A DNA stretch of 20,367 nt, from positions 1 to 20,367 of IMG/VR virus record IMGVR_UViG_3300009507_002841; one strand, written 5' to 3'. Origin of the DNA: a virus. The position numbers were made by a program, and so were the translations under genes. The notes below the pieces were generated by a model. It was not told where the DNA came from. It worked only from the letters and a program-made list of their open reading frames with translations, and did no database searches. This document shows, one piece after another, positions 6,269-12,549 of the stretch. The first letter of the stretch is position 1; each line of letters begins with the position of its first letter.

Positions 6269-8140
6269 ATGGACAACTATAAAACTTTTATTCACAAATC
6301 TAGATACGCTAGGTTTTTAGAGGACTTAGGTCGTCGTGAAACTTGGAGTGAGACAGTAGAAAGAGTTATTAGTTTCTGGAAAGAGCGAGTCAGTAATAAC
6401 ATTATTAGTGATGCAGACTTTCAAGACCTTTATGATGCTATCTATAACCACGAGGTTATGCCCTCAATGAGAGCAATGTGGAGTGCTGGTAAGGCACTTG
6501 ATCAGAACAACTTTAGAGGCTATAACTGTAGTTTTACAGCTGTTGACCATATTAGGTGTTTTGATGAAATACTGTATATCCTTATGGCAGGAACAGGTGT
6601 CGGGTTCTCCGCTGAAAGCAAATACGTAAATAAACTGCCTATTATTAATGATAACTTTACTATAACAGACCGTGTTATCTCTATTGAGGATAGTGCTGAA
6701 GGATGGGCCAAAGGTCTACGTAAGCTTATTGCTGAGTTGTACTTAGGTAATGAGCATAACTGGGATTACTCTAAAATACGTCCAGAGGGTGCTAGACTAA
6801 AGACTATGGGTGGTCGTGCTTCTGGTCCAGACCCCCTTAAGGAACTCTTTGCTTTTGTAACAATGAAGTTTAAACTGGCTGCTGGTCGTAAGCTTACTTC
6901 TCTTGAAGTACACGACATTGTATGCAAGATTGCTGAAGTTGTTGTTGTTGGAGGAGTTAGACGTTCTGCCTTAATTAGCTTAAGCGACTTGGGAGACCCT
7001 GAAGTAAGAGATTGTAAGTCAGGTCGTTGGTGGGAAACTGCCGCACATCGTGCTTTGGCTAATAACTCCGCTGTCTATGACGCTAAGCCCTCTATGGCTG
7101 TATTCATGGATGAGTGGATTGCCTTAATGAAGTCAGGTTCTGGTGAACGTGGCATCTACAACAGAGGCGGCGCTCGTGCAATGGCACCTGATAGGCGTGA
7201 AGGCGACTCTATTGTGGGCTGTAACCCTTGCGCTGAGATACAGCTACGCAGTGGACAACTATGTAACTTAACAGAGGTAGTTGCTCGTCAGGGTGACACA
7301 GAAAAGGACTTACTACGTAAGGTTAAACTAGCCACTATACTAGGTACTCTGCAGGCTTCCTTGACAGACTTTAAGTATGTTCGTAAGGTATGGCATAAGA
7401 ACTGTGAGGAGGAAGCCCTCTTGGGTGTATCTTTAACAGGTATCCAAGACTGTGAACTACTACAGAAACCAAAAGCAGACTTACTATCAACCCTTAAATG
7501 TGAGGCACAGAGAATCAATGAGCATTATTCAAACATTCTTGGTATTAATGCGGCTACCGCTATTACAACAATCAAGCCGTCAGGAACCGTATCACAACTC
7601 GTAGATAGTGCTTCTGGAATACATGGTCGTTTCTCTGAATACTACATACGAGCAGTACGACAGGCTAACAATGACCCACTAACAACCTTCTTGAAAGACC
7701 AAGGGGTTCCTAACGAAGAAGACGTTATGAATCCAGCTAAAACAACTGTTTTCTATTTTCCAATAAAGTCTCCTAAAGGGGCGGTGTTGGCTAATGAGCA
7801 GGGAGCTATTCAACAGTTAGAGAATTGGAAAACTTTCCAGCAGTACTGGTCAGAACATTCTGTCTCTGTCACTGTGTATGTGAAGGAAGAAGAATGGATG
7901 GAAGTAGGTGCTTGGGTATACGAGAACTTCTCTTACCTAACAGGAGTATCCTTTCTGCCTTACTCTGAGCATACCTATGCCCAGGCTCCTTATACGCCTT
8001 GTACAGAGCAAGAATATATTAAGGCTGTATACGCTATGCCTGATGTTGACTTTTCTTTGTTGTCTAACTATGAGCAAGAGGATAACACAGAGGGTAGCCA
8101 GACTTTGGCTTGTAGTGGAGTAGGAGGTTGTGAGATATGA
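6269..8140 (+). CDS. nrdJ: Monomeric class II ribonucleotide reductase, adenosylcobalamin-dependent
   Basis: 623 residues, shorter than the ~740-residue Lactobacillus leichmannii type. It converts ribonucleotides to deoxyribonucleotides using a B12-derived radical. The active-site motif N319-P-C321-A-E323 carries the thiyl Cys and catalytic Glu. The redox Cys pair is C87 (N-C-S-F) and C332 (L-C-N-L); the 11-residue step from C321 to C332 equals that between C408 and C419 of the Lactobacillus enzyme. TIKPSGTVSQL is the family signature loop. The C-terminus ends C615-S-G-V-G-G-C621-E-I, a swinging cysteine pair that needs an outside reductant. No separate radical subunit gene follows. The host or environment must provide cobalamin. 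The stop overlaps the next ATG. Confidence 0.95.
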   Translation: MDNYKTFIHKSRYARFLEDLGRRETWSETVERVISFWKERVSNNIISDADFQDLYDAIYNHEVMPSMRAMWSAGKALDQNNFRGYNCSFTAVDHIRCFDEILYILMAGTGVGFSAESKYVNKLPIINDNFTITDRVISIEDSAEGWAKGLRKLIAELYLGNEHNWDYSKIRPEGARLKTMGGRASGPDPLKELFAFVTMKFKLAAGRKLTSLEVHDIVCKIAEVVVVGGVRRSALISLSDLGDPEVRDCKSGRWWETAAHRALANNSAVYDAKPSMAVFMDEWIALMKSGSGERGIYNRGGARAMAPDRREGDSIVGCNPCAEIQLRSGQLCNLTEVVARQGDTEKDLLRKVKLATILGTLQASLTDFKYVRKVWHKNCEEEALLGVSLTGIQDCELLQKPKADLLSTLKCEAQRINEHYSNILGINAATAITTIKPSGTVSQLVDSASGIHGRFSEYYIRAVRQANNDPLTTFLKDQGVPNEEDVMNPAKTTVFYFPIKSPKGAVLANEQGAIQQLENWKTFQQYWSEHSVSVTVYVKEEEWMEVGAWVYENFSYLTGVSFLPYSEHTYAQAPYTPCTEQEYIKAVYAMPDVDFSLLSNYEQEDNTEGSQTLACSGVGGCEI

Positions 8141-8277
8141 AACCAAACACTATTCTTACGGATGGTGTCACTCAGATGACCTATTCTAAGTGGGTTAAAA
8201 AAGATGGAACAGAAGCGATAAATTATAGAATATCGCTCGGAGTATTAAAAGTATTAAAAATCAAAGAGGAAATATAA
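8137..8277 (+). CDS. Hypothetical small protein, 46 aa
   Basis: A short gene between the RNR and the next protein. Its ATG overlaps the RNR stop and is preceded by TAGGAGG, a near-perfect ribosome site at 8121-8127. Its stop overlaps the next ATG (TAATG). The product begins MKPNTILTDGVTQ and ends with a basic amphipathic stretch (GVLKVLKIKEEI). Tight coupling on both sides supports a real gene. No function can be assigned. Confidence 0.7.
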   Translation: MKPNTILTDGVTQMTYSKWVKKDGTEAINYRISLGVLKVLKIKEEI

Positions 8278-8720
8278 TGCCACGTATAACATTATTAGAT
8301 GAAGTAGAAGATGCAACCGTAACCTTTATATCAAACGGTTATACACTAGAATACAGTGGAGATGACCCTGAAGCAGAAGAAGATAGTTTCTCTCGTAAAA
8401 CTCGTAGGTACTTCTTTGAAGACATGGATGAGCTACTGGAATCTTTAGATAAACTTATGACTGAAAGTATTTCAGAAGGAAATATAACAATAGAAAGTCC
8501 AAGGAACCACCCTATTATTCCTAGAACTTTAACAGAGTTTAACGCTGTTGTTGTTAAGTTCTTTGATAATGGTTATGTCTTAGAGTACTCTGGACGAGAT
8601 GAGAAGCTTAACTGGGCAGATACTGCTCACTTTTGTAAGTATGTATATCACCCTAGTATTGAAGAAAATCCTTTAAAGATTGCCTTAACTTCAATCGAAA
8701 ATATGGAGTTGACACGATGA
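8277..8720 (+). CDS. Hypothetical protein with duplicated domain, 147 aa
   Basis: Not recognised, but internally duplicated. Residues 17-28 read F-I-S-N-G-Y-T-L-E-Y-S-G and residues 95-106 read F-F-D-N-G-Y-V-L-E-Y-S-G, 78 residues apart. Each is followed by an acidic segment, an aromatic strand and a helix. It is probably two copies of one small alpha/beta fold. AAAGAGGAA serves the ATG. The stop overlaps the next start (ATGA). Confidence 0.75.
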   Translation: MPRITLLDEVEDATVTFISNGYTLEYSGDDPEAEEDSFSRKTRRYFFEDMDELLESLDKLMTESISEGNITIESPRNHPIIPRTLTEFNAVVVKFFDNGYVLEYSGRDEKLNWADTAHFCKYVYHPSIEENPLKIALTSIENMELTR

Positions 8721-9055
8721 GTTATGTGAATAGAGTAACAGCAGCTTTAGTTCTTACTGTTTTAATCGCCTTTGTAACTGTTATTTATGTAACTCCAGCT
8801 TTATCACAAAATGCTGAAGAGTTGAATAAGTGTAGTAACATTAGCTCTTGGTATTCTTATATAGCTGAGAGTGTAAACTATGTACCAGCTCAAATGTTAG
8901 CTGTACAGTGGGTTAATCAGTTCCCACAAATACCCTTCGATCTCGCTTTTAACCAAGTATTCTTTGTTAATAGCTTGGTTGAGAGCGGAGCTAGCCCTGA
9001 AGACGTGGGTATGCTTATCTATAATACCTGTCTTCAACAATTCCCTAACGTTTAG
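8717..9055 (+). CDS. Secreted or membrane-anchored small protein, 112 aa
   Basis: The N-terminus is a signal-peptide-like segment: MSYVNR, then ~19 hydrophobic residues, then T-P-A-L-S before QNAEE, a plausible signal peptidase I site after S30. The rest is soluble with two cysteines, C39 and C105, that could form a disulfide in the periplasm. The function is unknown; envelope-directed roles such as superinfection exclusion or help in lysis are possibilities only. GGAG lies 9 nt before the ATG. The next gene is a tiny membrane protein, so the two may act together at the envelope. Confidence 0.72.
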   Translation: MSYVNRVTAALVLTVLIAFVTVIYVTPALSQNAEELNKCSNISSWYSYIAESVNYVPAQMLAVQWVNQFPQIPFDLAFNQVFFVNSLVESGASPEDVGMLIYNTCLQQFPNV

Positions 9056-9067
9056 AAAGGAACTATT

Positions 9068-9205
9068 ATGACACCTGAGAAACTTGGAGAGATGATTGGA
9101 ATTACCTTGGGATATTCCTTCGGTATACTCTTTGGACTAGCAGTACACTTTGCTGTTGTGTTTATTCAAGTATATGTTATTTTAATGATTCTAGGACTTG
9201 TTTAA
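9068..9205 (+). CDS. Small membrane protein, 45 aa
   Basis: The ATG is preceded by GAAAGGAACT, a strong ribosome site. The product is almost wholly hydrophobic after residue 10 (GITLGYSFGILFGLAVHF, then AVVFIQVYVILMILGLV), enough for one long or two short membrane spans, with no charged C-terminal tail. The stop overlaps the next ATG. A holin-like role is conceivable because no holin is otherwise obvious and an endolysin is encoded downstream, but nothing proves it. Confidence 0.65.
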   Translation: MTPEKLGEMIGITLGYSFGILFGLAVHFAVVFIQVYVILMILGLV

Positions 9206-9492
9206 TGAAAGGAATGGAGCAGCTTAAAGAGATTGTTAGCCTTGCTGATTATCGTAAGGATAAGGAATCACAAACTCATAAGGAAGTTGAAGCGCTATTT
9301 GGGGATTCCCTCTTAGATTCTGAATGTATTGCTTCTGAATTTGTTATGGAATCTATTGAGTCCTCCTTCGAGGTTGGTATGGTCATTGGTATAAAAGATA
9401 ACACACTCGAAGTGTCTTGTACCTCTGACAATATCGATACAATGATTTCACTATTGGAAACAGCACTAGACTCTGTTAAGAATAACTATTAA
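9205..9492 (+). CDS. Hypothetical protein, 95 aa
   Basis: No family recognised. The protein is soluble and acidic, with a helical N-terminus (EQLKEIVSLADYRKDKE) and a C-terminal alpha/beta part. The ATG overlaps the upstream stop, and TAGGAC lies ahead of it. A second ATG at 9214 follows AAAGGA too closely to be favoured. A perfect hairpin follows the stop. Confidence 0.68.
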   Translation: MKGMEQLKEIVSLADYRKDKESQTHKEVEALFGDSLLDSECIASEFVMESIESSFEVGMVIGIKDNTLEVSCTSDNIDTMISLLETALDSVKNNY

Positions 9493-9510
9493 GCAGATAG
9501 CTCTGCTATC
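9492..9510 (+). promoter_or_regulatory. Two mutually exclusive hairpins after the 95-aa gene
   Basis: AGCAGA (9492-9497) pairs with TCTGCT (9502-9507) around TAGC. Alternatively GATAGC (9496-9501) pairs with GCTATC (9505-9510) around TCT. The two folds share bases. No T-run follows, so an RNA-stability or processing element is more likely than a terminator. Confidence 0.5.
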
Positions 9511-9528
9511 AAATAAATGGAAAACTAA

Positions 9529-9717
9529 ATGACTTTTAGAGAAGTATTGAATAAGCTAGGTATTTGGGACTCTGTTCAGAGAAGAACCTATAAAGAACTA
9601 GCAAGTATGACTGATGATGAGCTTAATGACATCGGTCTTTGTCGTGGTGATATACTGCGATTAGTTAATGAGACTTATACCAGAAAAAGTGATAAGAAAG
9701 GTTTGAAAAATGAGTAA
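9529..9717 (+). CDS. DUF1127-like small protein
   Basis: 62 residues. Residues 18-43 match the DUF1127 pattern: R-R-T-Y-K-E-L-A-S-M-T-D-D-E-L, then N-D-I-G-L-C-R-G-D-I, close to the family's YxxLxxLxDxxLxDIGLxRxxI. Cellular members are small arginine-rich proteins of Proteobacteria, some linked to RNA turnover and phosphate or stress physiology. The basic tail (RKSDKKGLK) could contact nucleic acid. In a phage it may mimic or interfere with the host regulator, which is inference. The ribosome site (ATGGAAAACTAA) is modest. Its end overlaps the next gene. Confidence 0.72.
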   Translation: MTFREVLNKLGIWDSVQRRTYKELASMTDDELNDIGLCRGDILRLVNETYTRKSDKKGLKNE

Positions 9718-9952
9718 GAAATCAGTTGAAAGGGATGACTCTGTCATCGACACAGAAGCAGAATTAAAACTGTATGAAGAACAGCTTTATGCAGTTACAC
9801 AAGATAAGTTCGATGAGATTATGAATAAATATGAGTTGGATGGCACAATGTCTATTGAAGACATGCTATATGAAATGTTTGCTCTAGGCTTTGAAACAGG
9901 CTTAGTTTTTATTAATGAAGAAGAGGAATATAACGATGATGGATATGAATAG
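9710..9952 (+). CDS. Hypothetical acidic protein, 80 aa
   Basis: Not recognised. It is strongly acidic (ending NEEEEYNDDGYE) and mostly helical, with a central segment KFDEIMNKYELDGTMSIEDMLYEMF. GAAAGG lies upstream and the start overlaps the DUF1127-like gene. The end overlaps the following membrane protein. Confidence 0.68.
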   Translation: MSKKSVERDDSVIDTEAELKLYEEQLYAVTQDKFDEIMNKYELDGTMSIEDMLYEMFALGFETGLVFINEEEEYNDDGYE

Positions 9953-10103
9953 AAAAAATTGGACAGTAGGCGCAACCTCTGTTCTATTTGTTGTACTTTT
10001 GGTATGGGGCGGTATCTGGTGGTTTAACCAAGCCGTTGAGCCAGTAACCGAAAACCCTCAAGTTGAACAATCGGAATCAGTTGATTCGGAAAAAGAAGGG
10101 TAA
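9936..10103 (+). CDS. Single-span membrane protein with acidic tail, 55 aa
   Basis: The start at 9936 (or the adjacent ATG at 9939) is preferred because AGAGGA lies 9-10 bases upstream; an ATG at 9915 is the less likely start. A short basic N-terminus (MNRKNW) precedes one membrane span (VGATSVLFVVLLVWGGIWWF). A ~25-residue acidic tail follows. The positive-inside rule suggests a cytoplasmic N-terminus and an outside tail. The function is unknown; small phage envelope proteins may serve lysis or exclusion. Confidence 0.7.
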   Translation: MMDMNRKNWTVGATSVLFVVLLVWGGIWWFNQAVEPVTENPQVEQSESVDSEKEG

Positions 10104-10107
10104 TAAC

Positions 10108-10314
10108 TTGTATTACGTAATTGGGAAGCAAGATTGCCCAAGTTGCGATAAAGCCAAGGCTCTGTTAGATGACTCAGGATACTACTATATCTATGAGGAG
10201 CTAACAGAGCAAAGCTTAAAGCTTCTTAAGTCAATGAATATAAAAACAGTCCCCGCTATATTTGAGTTCAATGGTGGCTATGAAGAGCTACAAAAGGAAC
10301 TAAACAATGACTGA
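10108..10314 (+). CDS. Glutaredoxin-like thiol reductase, TTG start
   Basis: 68 residues. The redox motif C10-P-S-C13 follows the first strand (YYVIGKQD), and T47-V-P49-A supplies the cis-proline loop: a minimal thioredoxin fold. The start is TTG, chosen because GAAGGG lies seven to eight bases upstream and because the fold begins immediately. A TTG further upstream at 10063 would add 15 residues inside the previous gene. It probably passes electrons from glutathione or thioredoxin reductase to targets, and the C-terminal cysteine pair of the phage RNR is an obvious candidate. The end overlaps the next gene. Confidence 0.8.
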   Translation: MYYVIGKQDCPSCDKAKALLDDSGYYYIYEELTEQSLKLLKSMNIKTVPAIFEFNGGYEELQKELNND

Positions 10315-10744
10315 TACTCTGAAAAAGAAAAAGGGACGACCTAAACTTAAACAGTTTGCAGAACCCCCAAAGGCAAAAAAGATTAAACTTAAACCAAGAC
10401 CAAAGGACGCTAAACAAGCTTACTTGAAACGATATGCTGACTTGGGTGTATTGGCTGTCTACGGCTTGGATGAGTTTACTGATGAGCTAATCCAAGAGGC
10501 TTGGAAGAACCCTAACCTAGATATATTCCTCTGCGACTCAAGAGAGGCTCTCTTGGACAACTATAATAGAAAAATGAGCCAAAGAAGCTTTTCTATGTTT
10601 AGATGGAATGCAGTCAGAACAAGTGGTTTCTTCGAAGCCCCTGTTAGCCCTGTCGTAGTCGTTGCTAAAGACTATATCGATGAGGCAAAGAAAAGACCTA
10701 ACCCTTATAACACTCTCTATGTACTCTTGGAGGACTTCGCATAA
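10307..10744 (+). CDS. Hypothetical protein with basic AT-hook-like N-terminus, 145 aa
   Basis: Not recognised. Residues 6-13 (KKKKGRPK) resemble an AT-hook, and the first ~38 residues are Lys/Pro rich and probably disordered, suggesting DNA contact. The remainder is a globular alpha/beta domain (YADLGVLAVYGLDEFTDELI ... VVVVAKDYIDEA). The start overlaps the glutaredoxin-like gene by 8 nt. The stop is joined to the next ATG (TAATG). Confidence 0.7.
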   Translation: MTDTLKKKKGRPKLKQFAEPPKAKKIKLKPRPKDAKQAYLKRYADLGVLAVYGLDEFTDELIQEAWKNPNLDIFLCDSREALLDNYNRKMSQRSFSMFRWNAVRTSGFFEAPVSPVVVVAKDYIDEAKKRPNPYNTLYVLLEDFA

Positions 10745-10953
10745 TGTTTAGTGGAACAGACTACTTTCACACTCTTAACCCTTCTATCTCTGACTTCCAA
10801 GTGCAGTTTAATGGTTATGGCACTAATGAGTTTGGTTTGGATGAAGATGTTATAGTAGTGGAATATCAAGAAACTTATTGGACATTAAATTGGTCTCCTA
10901 AGTACAGCTACTATAGTGGAAAAATAGCTGGCATCGAAGGCTATGTACTCTGA
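10744..10953 (+). CDS. Hypothetical protein, 69 aa
   Basis: Not recognised. It is rich in aromatic residues (YFHTLNP ... ETYWTLNWSPKYSYYSG) and probably all-beta. The ATG overlaps the upstream stop, and GGAGGA lies near it. It is the last gene before the terminator, so it closes the long transcript that began near 2285. Confidence 0.66.
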   Translation: MFSGTDYFHTLNPSISDFQVQFNGYGTNEFGLDEDVIVVEYQETYWTLNWSPKYSYYSGKIAGIEGYVL

Positions 10954-10961
10954 AACTATTC

Positions 10962-10980
10962 AGAGGAAGAATCCTCTTCC
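10962..10980 (+). promoter_or_regulatory. Second pair of mutually exclusive hairpins
   Basis: AGAGGA (10962-10967) can pair with TCCTCT (10972-10977), or GGAAGA (10965-10970) with TCTTCC (10975-10980). This is the same bistable arrangement as at 9492, again just after a stop codon. It lies immediately upstream of the main terminator. Confidence 0.45.
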
Positions 10981-10993
10981 GACTCTAAAATTG

Positions 10994-11072
10994 TCTCTGG
11001 ACTCTCTCTAATTCTGCCCCTTGGGGGTGGTTTTAGGGGGAGTTCAGAGATACCCCTTTCTTTATTTTTTTC
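10994..11072 (+). terminator. Intrinsic terminator at the end of the early/middle module
   Basis: The outer arms are TCTCTGGACTC (10994-11004) and GAGTTCAGAGA (11040-11050), 11 pairs with one G-T wobble. CCCC and GGGG runs can nest inside. A T-rich tract (11056-11072, including seven T in a row) follows. Its place between the last small gene and the second promoter supports termination. Confidence 0.7.
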
Positions 11073-11100
11073 GTTATAAATAAGGTAAAACAATTTATTT

Positions 11101-11121
11101 AAAAATAGGGTACAATATTGA
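11101..11121 (+). promoter_or_regulatory. Candidate phage promoter, copy 2
   Basis: 19 of 21 bases match the copy at 2264-2284, including AAAAATAGGGTAC. It lies just past the terminator and upstream of the packaging, lysis and virion genes, as expected for a late promoter of a phage-encoded RNA polymerase. TACAAT within it could instead be a host -10 element, but there is no good -35. Confidence 0.6.
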
Positions 11122-11130
11122 TATAGCTGC

Positions 11131-11162
11131 TCGTAGGTACCCTGGGGAGGTATCTACTACGA
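11131..11162 (+). promoter_or_regulatory. Hairpin in the leader after promoter 2
   Basis: TCGTAG (11131-11136) pairs with CTACGA (11157-11162), and GTACC (11137-11141) with GGTAT (11149-11153), leaving a CTGGGGA loop and a three-base bulge. G-runs follow rather than T-runs. It is probably a 5' mRNA structure comparable to that after promoter 1. Confidence 0.5.
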
Positions 11163-11513
11163 AGGGGGGTTGGGGGGTAGTAACATAAAAATAATTTCAT
11201 TGAGATAAACTTGGTAATAGCTTTAAGAGATTATCTTTTTATTTTGTTATTTTGTTTGTTTTTTATTTAATCAAACATAATGGTTTTTAAATGAATATTT
11301 TGTTTGTTATTTAGTTAACCAAACATAATGGTTTTTAGATGAACATTTAAATGAACCTTTAATGATACCATAATGGTTTTATTGAATAAAAAACTAAATA
11401 AAAATAATGACTTAGAAGAAAAAACTTATAAACTACAGAAAACAAACAAAAACTTTTTCAAACAAAATAATATCTTCAATATTGAAATAGTCAGAGAAGA
11501 AAAGGAATTCAAA
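11163..11513 (+). other. AT-rich leader before the small-terminase-like gene
   Basis: About 350 nt without a convincing gene. It opens with G-runs (AGGGGGGTTGGGGGG), then becomes very AT rich and holds the 48-bp repeats. From 11373 the reading frame of the next gene is open (M-V-L-L-N-K-K...), but this part is low-complexity Asn/Lys sequence without a ribosome site. It looks like untranslated leader. The bend-prone, repetitive, easily melted sequence could also suit a replication origin or regulator-binding site. Confidence 0.5.
11249..11344 (+). repeat. Two 48-bp tandem direct repeats
   Basis: 11249-11296 and 11297-11344 match at about 43 of 48 positions. Each contains GTTTGTT, a CAAAC that can pair back to GTTTG, and CATAATGGTTTTTA. 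A third partial copy (CATAATGGTTTTATTGAAT) begins at 11368. The differences spare both the GTTTG/CAAAC arms and the CATAATGG box, hinting at conserved binding or structure. Confidence 0.75.
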
Positions 11514-11882
11514 ATGCGATTAGATAATCGTAAGAGTAAAACTGGCGGGGTTAAACCTGGTGCTGGTCGTCCGAAGGGAGCTAAGAACATAAACTCTATG
11601 GCTTCTGTAAAGAAACTTGAGGAGCTTGGCTTTGATCCGATCTCTAAGATGGTTGAGCAGTATGATGGCATTACTAAGATTATTGCTAGTGGTGAAGTTA
11701 GAGTTGGCTCTGGTGCTCATGCCCAGTTAATTGCCACTCAAGGGAACCTTATTAATAACCTTATGCAGTATGGTTATAAGCGTGTGCCAGAAAGAATAGA
11801 ACAGGAAATAACAGAGAAACAACCTGTAGCTGTTAGGCTTAACTTTAAATCTAATAACGAAAAAGAAAGAGAATTAAAATGA
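11514..11882 (+). CDS. Putative terminase small subunit
   Basis: 122 residues from ATG 11514, which has AAAGGAA seven bases upstream. The N-terminus, K-P-G-A-G-R-P-K-G-A-K-N (near residues 13-24), is a basic GRPKG motif often seen at the start of phage small terminases. Helical segments follow (MASVKKLEELGFDPISKMVEQY ... QLIATQGNLINNLMQYGYKR). Small terminases recognise viral DNA and hand it to the large subunit. Its placement upstream of the large subunit supports the call, though homology cannot be tested here. It ends with ATGA into the endolysin. Confidence 0.65.
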   Translation: MRLDNRKSKTGGVKPGAGRPKGAKNINSMASVKKLEELGFDPISKMVEQYDGITKIIASGEVRVGSGAHAQLIATQGNLINNLMQYGYKRVPERIEQEITEKQPVAVRLNFKSNNEKERELK

Positions 11883-12526
11883 AAACATCGGATAAAGGAA
11901 TTAGTGCTTTAGTACAGCACGAGGGAATTGTTCCCGCTCCTTACCTTGACAGTGTTGGAGTAATGACTTACGGTGTTGGACATACTAGTGCTGCTGGTAG
12001 TCCTAACCCCTCAGAGATGGCTAAAGGTATGCCAGACGATCTAGATGCTGCTATAGCGGATGTCTTTGAGGTCTTTAGTAGAGACATAGAAAAGTATGAG
12101 GCTGCTGTTGATAAAGCTATTACTGTACCTGTTGAACAACATGAGTTTGATGCTGCTGTAAGCTTCCACTATAACACTGGTGCTATTGCTAGTGCTACTT
12201 GGGTGAAGACCCTTAATAGTGGTAATAAGGAGTTAGCAGCTGATCAAATGATGAACTGGACAAAGCCACCAGAGATTATACCTCGTAGGCAGGCTGAAAA
12301 GGACTTATTTAAGACAGGTAAATACCCTACCCACAATAGTAATGTTTGGGGTGTTAACTCTAGTAGTAAGCTTACTTGGAAGGTCGTTAAGTCTATTACT
12401 CCCGAAGAGATTATGGAGTATATGGGTAAGAACACTACTGAAGAGAAGAAGAGCCTTAAAGATAAACTTACTAGAAAAACTAAAGTATGTCCTACCTGTA
12501 ATGGTACTGGAAAAGTAGATGCTTAA
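11879..12526 (+). CDS. Endolysin, GH24 (T4-type) lysozyme
   Basis: 215 residues. It hydrolyses the MurNAc-GlcNAc bond of peptidoglycan. The catalytic triad is E15, D24 and T30, with exactly the 9- and 6-residue spacing of T4 lysozyme E11/D20/T26, in HEGIVPAPYLDS and MTYGVGHT. The conserved FHYNTGAI and WTKPPEIIPRRQAEKDLF segments follow. There is no signal peptide, so release would need a holin. Unusually, the C-terminus adds a basic linker and C204-P-T-C207-N-G-T-G, a single DnaJ-like CxxCxGxG motif. GAAAGAGAATTAAA upstream supplies a weak ribosome site, and the ATG overlaps the previous stop. Confidence 0.92.
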   Translation: MKTSDKGISALVQHEGIVPAPYLDSVGVMTYGVGHTSAAGSPNPSEMAKGMPDDLDAAIADVFEVFSRDIEKYEAAVDKAITVPVEQHEFDAAVSFHYNTGAIASATWVKTLNSGNKELAADQMMNWTKPPEIIPRRQAEKDLFKTGKYPTHNSNVWGVNSSSKLTWKVVKSITPEEIMEYMGKNTTEEKKSLKDKLTRKTKVCPTCNGTGKVDA

Positions 12527-12549
12527 GTAAAGGCTAGGACTATTAGTAA

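Noticed and set aside
9915-9935. Start of the 62-aa version of the membrane protein at 9915
   Set aside because: The AGAGGA site at 9922-9926 lies inside this extension and serves 9936/9939.
11249-11344. CRISPR array
   Set aside because: The repeats are directly adjacent, 48 bp, without spacers. The 24-bp repeats at 264-311 are coding and also spacer-free.
11373-11513. N-terminal extension of the small-terminase-like protein
   Set aside because: The segment is Asn/Lys low-complexity sequence from an AT-rich leader without a ribosome site, whereas ATG 11514 has one.
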